A stretch of DNA of 51,677 nucleotides from Bacteroidales bacterium (GTDB lineage Bacteria; Bacteroidota; Bacteroidia; Bacteroidales; Muribaculaceae). Positions 23,117 to 30,867 of this stretch are shown here, piece after piece. Position 1 is the stretch's first letter, and every line of letters begins with the position of its first letter. The stretch lies in assembly GCA_004557385.1 (NCBI GenBank), contig SFEA01000017.1:1-51677 (forward strand). Direction: 5' to 3'. The notes beneath the pieces were generated by a model. The model did not search any database, was not told the origin of the DNA, and worked only from the letters and a program-made list of their open reading frames with translations. The translations under genes were made by a program, and so were the position numbers.

Positions 23117-24106
23117 ATGAGATATCTGATTTTATCATTCATTCTCGCTTTGAGCGTAGATGTTTTCAACGCTTCGGCTGACGAAAAACAGCGTGTCAAC
23201 GAATCGTGGCAAAAGGCAATTCTTGCTGCCGTCGACTCTTTCCCCGACAACGGCGGCTACTACACCGGACGAAAGGCTACGCCCGACTTTCCCAAGAGCG
23301 CCTGGCGTGCCATGAACGAGGCGTTCAACATGAAGCTTGCCGACCAGCGCCCCAATTTTCAAGCTTCGAAAGCCTGCCCATCTTTCTGCTCGATGGCAAC
23401 CTATGCCGCTCTCATTCAAGCCATTCTCATCTGGGACAAGAATGGCGAAGTGTCGCGTGCCGCTTGGTTCAACCTCAAGCCACTTGTAGGCATCACCGAC
23501 AACGTGAACCAAAATGGCGTGAACCAAAGTGACGGCGAAGGCTGTTGGGGACGTGCCAACGCCAACGGACCCGGCATGGCGGTGCTTGTCAACGACCTGA
23601 AGGCGGGCTTTAGCTTCCACGCTTTCCGCGGCGCCAAAACCGAAGCGCTCAAAGAATCGAAAGACGAACGATATCTTAGCGACGACGAATGGTGCAACCA
23701 CCCTGTTTGGGGCAAAGCCGTTGCTGGCGACTTCATGAAGATTTTTTGGGACCGCAATGCCTCAAAAGGCAGCGACAGCGGCGCCGTGATTGGCGTTAAC
23801 GCAAACAAAGATGACGAGCAAGAGCACGGCCACAGCGTGATTTTTATGGGCTACGACGAAAACGGTAACGTGAAATACTGGAGCAGCAACGGTCCTACCG
23901 ACACACCCAAGAATGCAGGCTACGGCATCGCCACCTGCCCTCGCACCGCCATTCAGCGCGTGGTGTTCACTCGAATCACCAATCCCGAGAAATTCGACAA
24001 CGCCAAGAAACTGATGTTCAACAACACCCACAAATGGCTAAAAGCGCTCAACGGCGAGATGCACGGCACAACTGCCGATTTAAAGAAATATTGTGGCATA
24101 AAATAA
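23117..24106 (+). CDS. Secreted protein with a possible papain-like Cys-His-Asn site
   Basis: The product has 329 residues. Residues 1-21 form a signal peptide (ILSFILALSVDVFNASA). I do not recognise a named family. The spacing of conserved-looking elements suggests a papain-like/NlpC-P60-type cysteine hydrolase: Cys91 at the start of a helix (CPSFCSMATYAALIQ), His237 or His239 starting a strand (HGHSVIFMGYDENG) and Asn258 in KYWSSNGPTD. Seven further Cys and Trp-rich segments (CWGRANANGPG, EWCNHPVWGK) are unexplained. It has its own promoter, lies between ruvX and the dap operon, and could be a peptidase or amidase acting in the periplasm. This is an inference from motif order only. Confidence 0.6.
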   Translation: MRYLILSFILALSVDVFNASADEKQRVNESWQKAILAAVDSFPDNGGYYTGRKATPDFPKSAWRAMNEAFNMKLADQRPNFQASKACPSFCSMATYAALIQAILIWDKNGEVSRAAWFNLKPLVGITDNVNQNGVNQSDGEGCWGRANANGPGMAVLVNDLKAGFSFHAFRGAKTEALKESKDERYLSDDEWCNHPVWGKAVAGDFMKIFWDRNASKGSDSGAVIGVNANKDDEQEHGHSVIFMGYDENGNVKYWSSNGPTDTPKNAGYGIATCPRTAIQRVVFTRITNPEKFDNAKKLMFNNTHKWLKALNGEMHGTTADLKKYCGIK

Positions 24107-24161
24107 CCAATACTAAAAAAATGCTACCGATTTCTAAAGAAATGTAAAATTGCAAAAATAT

Positions 24162-24192
24162 TTGCAAAAACAAATCAGCGTTAATAAATTTG
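24162..24192 (+). promoter_or_regulatory. Promoter of the lysine/DAP operon
   Basis: TTG (24162-24164), a 20-base spacer and TAAATTTG (24185-24192) match the consensus exactly. The first structural gene starts at 24422, leaving a leader of about 220 bases with a small reading frame and a terminator-like hairpin. Confidence 0.7.
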
Positions 24193-24246
24193 CAGCGGTT
24201 TTCCAACCAGAATGGTTTTTTGTAGCTAACAACCAATTTTTTAATA

Positions 24247-24330
24247 ATGTACAACTCAAAAAAACATATCGTCAAACAAATAAAACAGGCAGATAACTGT
24301 TTGTGGGGCATGTGTTATGAATTGAATTGA
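24247..24330 (+). CDS. Possible leader peptide of the lysine/DAP operon
   Basis: A 27-codon frame starts MYNSKKHIVKQIKQ and ends with YELN and TGA. Four of its first 13 codons are Lys AAA, as expected for a leader that senses lysyl-tRNA. It ends 35 bases before the hairpin at 24366. The bases TGGGGC at 24304-24309, inside the frame, are complementary to GCCCCA in the 5' arm of that hairpin. The Lys count is modest in such an A-rich region, so chance is possible. Confidence 0.4.
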   Translation: MYNSKKHIVKQIKQADNCLWGMCYELN

Positions 24331-24365
24331 ACATTATCATGACATTTTATTAACAATTTACTTTG

Positions 24366-24402
24366 AGAGCAGCCCCATGTGAGTGGAGTTGCTCTACTTT
24401 TT
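24366..24402 (+). terminator. Candidate attenuator hairpin before the M20/dap operon
   Basis: AGAGCAGCCCCA (24366-24377) pairs with TGGAGTTGCTCT (24384-24395) with one mismatch and one G-U, closing a six-base loop. ACTTTTT follows. It lies between the promoter and the first gene, so it would stop transcription before the structural genes unless it is bypassed. Confidence 0.6.
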
Positions 24403-24421
24403 AAAGATAGATTTAAAAAAA

Positions 24422-25441
24422 ATGGATTACAGCATTTTTATCGACATATTAAACTACGACTCGACTTCGTCGAAAGAGCGAGCACTTGCCGAGCATCTGG
24501 CAAAGGCACTTGCCACGCCGCATTGCTCGGTTGAAACGATGGAGGTGGGCGACGGCACCCTGAACCTGCTGTTCAGCTGGGGCACGCCGCAGCTTGTGTT
24601 CTGCACGCACATCGACACCGTGCCGCCCTACATAGAGCCGACTTTCGACGGCAACACATTTCGCGGCCGTGGCACCTGCGACGCAAAGGGTCAGATATGG
24701 TCGCTCTATCAGGCTTGCCTCGAACTTGAGCGCCGAGGGCACACCGGATTCGGGCTGCTGTTGCTTGCCGGCGAAGAAACCGGCTCGTTCGGAGCTAAGC
24801 ATTTTGCAAAGACCCATGCCGGTGCAAAATATCTGCTGGTTGGCGAGCCCACCGACAACTGCATGGTGAGCGCAGCCAAGGGCACAAAATCGTTTCAAAT
24901 CACAATAGGCGGCAAAAGCTGCCATTCGGGATACCCCGAAATGGGTATTTCTGCAGTCAACCTCTTTGTTGATTTTGTCAACCACCTTCGTAGCATCAAT
25001 TTCCCTGTCGACCCACTTCAGGGCGAAACCACATGGAATATAGGCAAGCTTGCAAGCAACAACCCGCAAAACATACTCAGCAACGAGTTGTCGTTCCGCC
25101 TCTATTTCCGCACCACATTCTCGTCGGATGAATTTGTTGTGAACACCCTCTCCCAAATTGCCCAAGGCAACCAACCTTGGCAAAAGCATATCAGCATCGA
25201 AGCCCTTGGCGGCGATACCCCAACGCGCTTCCTCACCGTAGACGGCATTCCAACGACAACCGTGGCATTTGGCAGCGACGCACCTCATCTTACCTGCTTC
25301 GAGCACAAGATGCTTTGCGGCCCCGGTTCAATTCTCACCGCCCACACCGCCAACGAATGCGTCACGGTCGACGAACTCGCCACAGCCACGCGGCAATACG
25401 TTGCCATCTTCGAGAGTCTGATTAACAACGAAATAAAATAA
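24422..25441 (+). CDS. M20 family metallopeptidase, candidate succinyl-DAP desuccinylase
   Basis: The product has 339 residues from the ATG at 24422. An earlier in-frame start at 24383 lies inside the attenuator hairpin. It has the M20 zinc-site marks: LVFCTHIDTVPP (first His and Asp), GRGTCDAKGQ (bridging Asp), AGEETGSFGAKHF (catalytic and metal Glu pair) and a late His in TAHTANECV. The dimerisation domain lies at about residues 155-260. M20 enzymes of this group remove acyl or succinyl groups from amino acids (DapE, ArgE). The gene leads an operon with lysC, dapB, dapA, dapD and an aminotransferase, so a DapE role is the best guess. Sequence alone does not exclude ArgE-like activity. Confidence 0.85.
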   Translation: MDYSIFIDILNYDSTSSKERALAEHLAKALATPHCSVETMEVGDGTLNLLFSWGTPQLVFCTHIDTVPPYIEPTFDGNTFRGRGTCDAKGQIWSLYQACLELERRGHTGFGLLLLAGEETGSFGAKHFAKTHAGAKYLLVGEPTDNCMVSAAKGTKSFQITIGGKSCHSGYPEMGISAVNLFVDFVNHLRSINFPVDPLQGETTWNIGKLASNNPQNILSNELSFRLYFRTTFSSDEFVVNTLSQIAQGNQPWQKHISIEALGGDTPTRFLTVDGIPTTTVAFGSDAPHLTCFEHKMLCGPGSILTAHTANECVTVDELATATRQYVAIFESLINNEIK

Positions 25442-25477
25442 TAACAAAATACAATTTTCAATTAAATTTTCGAAACT

Positions 25478-26839
25478 ATGATATTAATGAAATTTGGAGG
25501 CACTTCAGTAGCTAACAGCGAAGCCATCCAACGAGCCATCTCGATTATCGGAAGCAAATTGGACGAACGCCCCATCGTAGTAGTATCAGCCATGTCGAAA
25601 GTAACCGACATGCTCTATCGAATTGCCGACATGGCAGCCGCACAAGACGAGGCACAAACCTCGCTCCTGCTCGAGCAACTGCGCGAGCGTCACATCACCG
25701 TAGCAAGCGAACTGCTTGCCAACAGCGGACACATGCTCAACGAAGCCATCAGCGAAATCAATAACATCTGCGACTACCTCGAGAAAGTGGTGACCTCGGT
25801 GTGCGCTCTTGGCGAACTATCGGCTCGAAGCAAAGCAATCATCATTTCGCGCGGCGAAAACCTTTCGTCAACAATCATATATCATGCAATGAATGCATCG
25901 GGCATCGACACCGAATTAATCGACGCCCGCCAGATGATAATCACCAGCGGCGACACTCTCATTGGCGACCCAATCTTCGATGAGATTAACAACCGCGTGC
26001 CAGGCATAATCGAAAAAGGCTACAAGGGAATGAAGGCAGTAATCACTCAAGGATTCATTTCTTCGACCATCGACGGCGAGCCTTCGGTGCTCGGACGTGG
26101 CGGCAGCGACTACACCGCATCGCTCATCGGCATGGCTGTTGATGCTAAACGCATTGAAATATGGACCGACGTCGACGGCGTGCGCACTGCCGACCCTCGC
26201 CGCGTTGAAGGCACCAAATGCCTCGACAAAATCTCGTTTGAAGAAGCTGCCGAGATGGCACACTTCGGTGCAAAGGTGCTGCACCCACTCACCATCGAGC
26301 CTGCAATCAACAAAAACATACCTATACTTGTGCTTAACTCCACAAATCCTCAGCACCCGGGCACATCAATCATGGGCAACGACGCCATTGCCGACGGCGT
26401 GAAGGCTGTGTCGTGGAAGGAGGACATCCTGCTCATCAACATTTTCTCGCCAAAGATGATTAATGCCACCGGTTTTGTGCAAAAGGTGTTCAAGGTGTTC
26501 CGCGACTACAACGTGTCGGTCGACCTTATCAGTACATCGGAAGCAAACATCTCGGTCACCGTTGCCGGACAGCAGAATGTCGACCAAGTGGTTGAGCATC
26601 TCTCGCAATTTGCCGAAGTGCACGTGTTCACCGACAAGTCGCAGGTGTCAATCATCGGCAAAAACGTAATCAACTACGGCGACGTGCTTCAACGACTGAT
26701 GAACGCCCTCAAAGGAAACAATCTCTACATGATTTCGCAAGGCGCTTCAAACATCAACATCAGTTTTGTTGTCGACCGCATCGACCTCACAGCGATAGTT
26801 AACACTATTCACAGTAATCTGTTCGCACAACAATCATGA
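25478..26839 (+). CDS. lysC: Aspartate kinase
   Basis: The product has 453 residues, a monofunctional lysine-type aspartokinase. It phosphorylates aspartate in the first step to lysine, threonine, methionine and DAP. The N-terminal kinase domain begins MILMKFGGTSVANSEAI and includes SRGENLSSTI, LGRGGSDYTASLIG and EIWTDVDGVRTADPR. Two ACT domains follow from about residue 305 (LINIFSPKMINATGF, and SQVSIIGKNVINYG) and are normally the site of lysine feedback inhibition. No homoserine dehydrogenase domain is fused to it. It lies 36 bases after the M20 gene and overlaps dapB by 4 bases (ATGA), so translation is probably coupled. Confidence 0.95.
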   Translation: MILMKFGGTSVANSEAIQRAISIIGSKLDERPIVVVSAMSKVTDMLYRIADMAAAQDEAQTSLLLEQLRERHITVASELLANSGHMLNEAISEINNICDYLEKVVTSVCALGELSARSKAIIISRGENLSSTIIYHAMNASGIDTELIDARQMIITSGDTLIGDPIFDEINNRVPGIIEKGYKGMKAVITQGFISSTIDGEPSVLGRGGSDYTASLIGMAVDAKRIEIWTDVDGVRTADPRRVEGTKCLDKISFEEAAEMAHFGAKVLHPLTIEPAINKNIPILVLNSTNPQHPGTSIMGNDAIADGVKAVSWKEDILLINIFSPKMINATGFVQKVFKVFRDYNVSVDLISTSEANISVTVAGQQNVDQVVEHLSQFAEVHVFTDKSQVSIIGKNVINYGDVLQRLMNALKGNNLYMISQGASNINISFVVDRIDLTAIVNTIHSNLFAQQS

Positions 26840-27495
26840 AGATAGCAATTAGTGGATATGGCAAAATGGGCCACATGATTGAGTCCATTTTAGTGGAACG
26901 CGGCATCGAATATGTTGCCAGCGAGGATATCACATCGTTCAACCCCGGCGAAGCCAAGCAATATGTTTGCATCGACTTCACCACACCCGATGCTTTCCGC
27001 GCCAACTACCGTTTCCTTGCCGACAACTTCAAGGCTGTTGTTGTGGGAACTACCGGATGGAACGACATCAAGGACGAAGTGGTTTCTTACTTCGAAAACG
27101 CAGGCACGCCAATGATTCACGCATCGAATTTCTCGCTTGGCGTGAACGTGATGTTCGCACTTGCCGACAAGGCTTCTTCCCTGCTGAAAGATGCCGGCTA
27201 CGACACCTACATCGTTGAGATGCACCATTGCCACAAACTTGACGCTCCAAGTGGCACTGCCAAGTCGCTCGGCGCCATTGTTGACAAAAACATGAACAAA
27301 ACCACCGAAATACAATCGGTGCGCTGTGGCGAGATTGCCGGCATTCACACTGTGGGATTTGAGGGCGCAAACGACCGCATAACCATTTCTCACGAAGCAT
27401 TCTCGCGCAAAGGATTTGCTCAAGGTGCCGTGCAAGCAGCACTGATGATTGAAAACATAACTGGAGTGAAAGAATTTAAAGACATAATCATTTAA
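26836..27495 (+). CDS. dapB: 4-hydroxy-tetrahydrodipicolinate reductase
   Basis: The product has 219 residues, shorter than the E. coli enzyme (273). The NAD(P)-binding start is MKIAISGYGKMGHMI, followed by CIDFTTPDAF and VVGTTGW. The catalytic and substrate region VEMHHCHKLDAPSGTAKSLG lies at about residues 131-150 and contains the His and Lys pair of the family. The enzyme reduces hydroxy-tetrahydrodipicolinate to tetrahydrodipicolinate. The gene starts inside the lysC stop (ATGA) and ends 8 bases before dapA, so the three genes are tightly packed. Confidence 0.95.
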   Translation: MKIAISGYGKMGHMIESILVERGIEYVASEDITSFNPGEAKQYVCIDFTTPDAFRANYRFLADNFKAVVVGTTGWNDIKDEVVSYFENAGTPMIHASNFSLGVNVMFALADKASSLLKDAGYDTYIVEMHHCHKLDAPSGTAKSLGAIVDKNMNKTTEIQSVRCGEIAGIHTVGFEGANDRITISHEAFSRKGFAQGAVQAALMIENITGVKEFKDIII

Positions 27496-27503
27496 CTAAG
27501 TAT

Positions 27504-28385
27504 ATGAATCGTTTATTGTTAACGGGTTGTGGCACTGCTCTGCTCACGCCCTTCAAAAACAACGAAGTCGACTACGATGCTTTTGCCAACACCGTGGAAC
27601 GACAGGTTGAAGCCGGCATTAACTTTTTGGTCCCTCTGGGCTCTACTGCCGAAACTCCTTGTCTTGACGACGACGAAAAAATCAAGCTGCTGGAGTGCTG
27701 CCGCGAACATTCTCACGGTCTGCCTCTTGTGGTAGGTGCCGGAACAAACTCGTTTGTCCACACCGTGAAAAATATGAAGAACCTCGATGCTCACGGTGTC
27801 GACGCATTCCTCATTGTGGTGCCTTACTACAACAAGCCCACTCAGGAGGGTCTGTATCAGTATTTCAAGGAAATTGCCCAATCAACCAGCAAGGATATCG
27901 TATTATATAATGTGCCGGGCCGTACTGGTGTGAACCTCGCTACTGAAACCACCTTGCGACTTGCCGAAATCGAAAACATCGTTGCCATCAAGGAGGCTTC
28001 GTCGAATTACCAACAAATTTCCGACATCATCTGCAATGCTCCAGCAGGATTCACCGTGCTCAGCGGCAACGACAACGAGACGCTTTCGCTCATTGCCTCG
28101 GGTGCACACGGCGTTATCAGCGTAGCCTCTAACATCGCACCGCAGCTTATGGTGGAACTGGTGAACTCAATTCGCAACGGCAACCTCATCAAGGCTCGCA
28201 ACCTGCACTTCAAACTGATGCCGCTGTTTAAGAACTGCTTCATCGAAAGCAACCCAATTCCTGCCAAGGCTGCAATGCATGCGCTGGGTCTTATGGACAA
28301 CAGCCTTCGCTCGCCGCTTACTCCGGCATCCGAAAGCACCTACCAACTGATGGTGCAAACCCTCAAAGATTTGAACCTCATTTAA
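27504..28385 (+). CDS. dapA: 4-hydroxy-tetrahydrodipicolinate synthase
   Basis: The product has 293 residues, the usual length for this TIM-barrel aldolase. It condenses pyruvate with aspartate semialdehyde, the first committed step to DAP and lysine. The signatures are GTALLTPFKNNEVDY at the N-terminus, LGSTAETPCLDDDEK, the catalytic Tyr in LYNVPGRTGVNL and the Schiff-base Lys in IVAIKEASSNYQQ, with GNDNETLSLIASGAHGVISV near residue 190. It sits between dapB and dapD in the same operon. Confidence 0.96.
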   Translation: MNRLLLTGCGTALLTPFKNNEVDYDAFANTVERQVEAGINFLVPLGSTAETPCLDDDEKIKLLECCREHSHGLPLVVGAGTNSFVHTVKNMKNLDAHGVDAFLIVVPYYNKPTQEGLYQYFKEIAQSTSKDIVLYNVPGRTGVNLATETTLRLAEIENIVAIKEASSNYQQISDIICNAPAGFTVLSGNDNETLSLIASGAHGVISVASNIAPQLMVELVNSIRNGNLIKARNLHFKLMPLFKNCFIESNPIPAKAAMHALGLMDNSLRSPLTPASESTYQLMVQTLKDLNLI

Positions 28386-28410
28386 CCACATTATTTATAT
28401 TACATCAAAA

Positions 28411-29190
28411 ATGACTCAACAAGCAGAATTAGATAAATTCAACAAGCTATGCGACGACCTCGAAAGCGGCGCCGTGAGAGTGGCTGAAAAAGTTGACGGA
28501 ACTTGGAAAGTGAATGCCTGGGTGAAGGAAACAATCCTCAGCGGATTCCGCCTTGGCAAACTCACCGACATGACACAAGGCCAGTTTTCGTTCTTCGACA
28601 AGGACACCATCCCGGCACAGCAATTCACTGCCGGCAGCGGAGTGCGCATCGTGCCCGGCGGCAGCAGCGTGCGCCGCGGTGCCCACCTGGCTTCGTCGGT
28701 GATTATGATGCCACCGTCGTACGTCAATATCGGAGCCTTTGTCGACGAAGGCACCATGATTGACTCGCACGCCCTTGTAGGCTCATGCGCCCAAGTGGGC
28801 AAGCACGTGCATCTCTCGGCTGCTTCGCAACTGGGCGGCGTGCTCGAGCCGGTAGGTGCCCTGCCAGTAATCATCGAGGACAACGTGTTCATCGGCGGAA
28901 ACTGCGGCATCTACGAGGGCACTATTGTCAAGCAAAATGCCGTGATTGCCACCGGCGTGATTATCAATGCATCGACAGCCATCTACGACGCCACCTGCGG
29001 CGAATACATCCGCGCTAACGAAAACGGGCAGATTGTGGTTCCCGAAGGCGCTGTGGTTGTGGCTGGCTCTCGACCAATCACCAAAGGCGCCGGCAAAGAT
29101 GACGGCATTCACATCTACACTCCTGTGATTGTAAAATATCGCGACGCCGGCACATCCACTTCGGTAACCCTCGAAGACCTGCTGCGATAA
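28411..29190 (+). CDS. dapD: Tetrahydrodipicolinate N-succinyltransferase
   Basis: The product has 259 residues, close to E. coli DapD (274). A helical N-terminal part (SGAVRVAEKVDGTWKVNAWV) is followed by a left-handed beta-helix of hexapeptide repeats from about residue 95: MPPSYVNIGAFVDEGTMIDS, GSCAQVGKHVHLS, LGGVLEP and VIIEDNVFIGGNCGIYEG. It transfers succinate from succinyl-CoA to tetrahydrodipicolinate. Its presence indicates the succinylase branch of DAP synthesis rather than only the one-step LL-DAP aminotransferase route often quoted for Bacteroidetes. It lies 25 bases after dapA and 50 bases before the next start. Confidence 0.94.
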   Translation: MTQQAELDKFNKLCDDLESGAVRVAEKVDGTWKVNAWVKETILSGFRLGKLTDMTQGQFSFFDKDTIPAQQFTAGSGVRIVPGGSSVRRGAHLASSVIMMPPSYVNIGAFVDEGTMIDSHALVGSCAQVGKHVHLSAASQLGGVLEPVGALPVIIEDNVFIGGNCGIYEGTIVKQNAVIATGVIINASTAIYDATCGEYIRANENGQIVVPEGAVVVAGSRPITKGAGKDDGIHIYTPVIVKYRDAGTSTSVTLEDLLR

Positions 29191-29240
29191 ATGTGTTGAA
29201 GGAATCACGAATACAGAAAAAAATAAGTAATCTATCAAAT

Positions 29241-30449
29241 ATGGAAATTGAATATTCTCACCGGTTTTCCGACGATGTAGGCTCGTTTTTCAGGTCGCCG
29301 GTGAGAGAAATCTTCAAACGCGTCGACCTCAACGCCATCTATTCATTTGCTGGCGGCTACCCCTCTGCCGACACCTTCCCTGCCGAAGCCATCAAGCAGA
29401 CCATAGCTGACGCAATCGACCGCTACGGCAGCCGCGTGTTTCAGTACGGCGCCACACAAGGCGTGCCCGAACTGCGCAAAGCGGTGGCTGAGCGTTATGG
29501 CGTTGACGAGGAACGCATTCTCATCTCCACCTCATCGCAGCAAGGCATCGACGTGTGCACCCGCGTGCTCGTCAATCCCGGCGACGTAATTCTCACCTCG
29601 GCACCATCCTATTTAGGTGCCATGCAGTCGTTCCACTCCTATCGTGCCACCATCGTGGGCGTGCAGCATCACCCCGACATCGACGTTTGGCGCCAAATGT
29701 ATGTCGACGCCATTGAGATGTGTCTCGCGCAAGGCAAGCACATCAAGTTCCTGTATATGATTCCCGACTTTCAGAATCCGTCGGGCGAGACGCTCACCCT
29801 CGACGAACGCCGCGTGCTTGCCGAACTTGCCGAGCGCTACGACTTCCTCATTGTGGAAGACAGCCCCTACCGCGAACTGCGCTACGAGGGCGAACCGGTG
29901 CCCACGCTCTATTCGCTGGCTCCCGAGCGCGTAATTCATCTCGGCTCATTCTCTAAAATCTTCGCCCCCGGGTTTCGATTGGGCTGGATAATTGCCAACC
30001 CCGAGATTCTCGACAGGATATATGTGTGCAAACAGTCGCTCGACCTTTGCGCTCCAATCCTCGACCAATATGTGGCTGCCGAATTTCTCAGCAGCGGACG
30101 TCTGGATGCCAACCTGAAGCACTCCATCGAGCTATATCACCACAAACGCGACATCATGCTCAGCCTGCTTGAAAAGCATATGCCCGAAGGCGTGACGTGG
30201 ACTCACCCCGAAGGCGGACTGTTCATCTTCCTGAGGCTGCCCGAAGGATTCGACACCGTGAAGCTTTACGACGTGGCTCTGGAGCGCGGCGTGGCATACG
30301 TTGCCGGCTCGTTCTTCTACCCCGACGGCAGCTGCCGGAACACCATGCGCATGAATTTCTCGTTCATGGCTGAGGAACGCATGCCTGCCGGAGTGCAACT
30401 GCTTGCCGACATCCTGCGTGAAGAAATCGCACACATGGCTAACAGCTAA
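29241..30449 (+). CDS. PLP-dependent class I aminotransferase, candidate DapC
   Basis: The product has 402 residues from the ATG at 29241, chosen because the upstream in-frame start lies only two bases after the dapD stop and adds a polar run unlike the family. Fold-type I marks are GGYPSADTFP, YGATQGVPELRKAVAERYG, YMIPDFQNPSGETLT, the PLP-phosphate region, and K239 in HLGSFSKIFAPGFRLGW. It resembles the LysN/2-aminoadipate and MocR-type aminotransferase group, without the DNA-binding domain. As the last gene after dapD it is the natural candidate for N-succinyl-amino-ketopimelate transamination. Substrate is inferred from context only. A strong terminator follows. Confidence 0.85.
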   Translation: MEIEYSHRFSDDVGSFFRSPVREIFKRVDLNAIYSFAGGYPSADTFPAEAIKQTIADAIDRYGSRVFQYGATQGVPELRKAVAERYGVDEERILISTSSQQGIDVCTRVLVNPGDVILTSAPSYLGAMQSFHSYRATIVGVQHHPDIDVWRQMYVDAIEMCLAQGKHIKFLYMIPDFQNPSGETLTLDERRVLAELAERYDFLIVEDSPYRELRYEGEPVPTLYSLAPERVIHLGSFSKIFAPGFRLGWIIANPEILDRIYVCKQSLDLCAPILDQYVAAEFLSSGRLDANLKHSIELYHHKRDIMLSLLEKHMPEGVTWTHPEGGLFIFLRLPEGFDTVKLYDVALERGVAYVAGSFFYPDGSCRNTMRMNFSFMAEERMPAGVQLLADILREEIAHMANS

Positions 30450-30490
30450 GGAGGGGGTTGACCATTACACACTGCAATCCACTCCGGCAT

Positions 30491-30530
30491 AATGAAACAA
30501 ATTGCACAAATCGTGGCAATTTGTTTCATT
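30491..30530 (+). terminator. Intrinsic terminator of the lysine/DAP operon
   Basis: AATGAAACAAATTGC (30491-30505) pairs perfectly with 30516-30530 over 15 base pairs around a ten-base loop, followed by TTATAATATT. Confidence 0.85.
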
Positions 30531-30617
30531 TTATAATATTTTCAAACAAATTGGTTCAGATTTGCAACATTACACAAGACTATCGCAATATTTTATCGCA
30601 TTTTAATGAAAAAATAT

Positions 30618-30648
30618 TTGCAGTTGTCATAATTGTAACGTAAATTTG
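30618..30648 (+). promoter_or_regulatory. Promoter of the ilv operon
   Basis: TTG (30618-30620), a 20-base spacer and TAAATTTG (30641-30648) match the consensus exactly. Transcription should begin near 30653, giving a leader of about 215 bases before ilvD. Confidence 0.8.
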
Positions 30649-30673
30649 CATCGATTTAAAAAGACAAAATGAT

Positions 30674-30748
30674 ATGAGACATAATCTTCTAACAGTCATT
30701 AACATTATTATTGCGGTGCTAGTGGGTATCGTGGTCGTGGTTATGTGA
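30674..30748 (+). CDS. Leader peptide of the ilv operon (branched-chain residues)
   Basis: A 24-codon frame starts MRHNLLTVINIII and ends GIVVVVM with a TGA. Fifteen residues are Leu (3), Ile (5) or Val (7), including runs of three Ile and four Val codons. It begins 26 bases after the -7 element. Its stop codon touches the 5' arm of the antiterminator (30749-30760), the spacing expected if a stalled ribosome leaves that arm free and a finishing ribosome covers it. The layout closely parallels the ilv leader peptides of enteric bacteria. No protein role beyond translation in cis is expected. Confidence 0.85.
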   Translation: MRHNLLTVINIIIAVLVGIVVVVM

Positions 30749-30827
30749 TTTGATGGAGGATGAGTTAAACATCGTTATGGTTAGAAAATATTAAATACGA
30801 ACATATTAAGACCTTTCCTCCATCGAA
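30749..30827 (+). promoter_or_regulatory. Antiterminator of the ilv attenuator
   Basis: GATGGAGGA (30752-30760) is perfectly complementary to TCCTCCATC (30816-30824). With flanking TTT and GAA bases, pairing extends to 12 positions including one G-U. It uses bases 30816-30819, which are also needed by the terminator stem, so the two structures exclude each other. Confidence 0.75.
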
Positions 30828-30849
30828 AAGATTAAGGAAAGGTTTTTTT
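30808..30849 (+). terminator. Attenuator terminator upstream of ilvD
   Basis: AAGACCTTTCCT (30808-30819) pairs with AGGAAAGGTTTT (30835-30846), with one G-U, and the U-tract continues through TTTTTTT and TTT. It lies 19 bases before the ilvD start codon. Confidence 0.85.
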
Positions 30850-30867
30850 ATTTAACACAAAAGAGTT

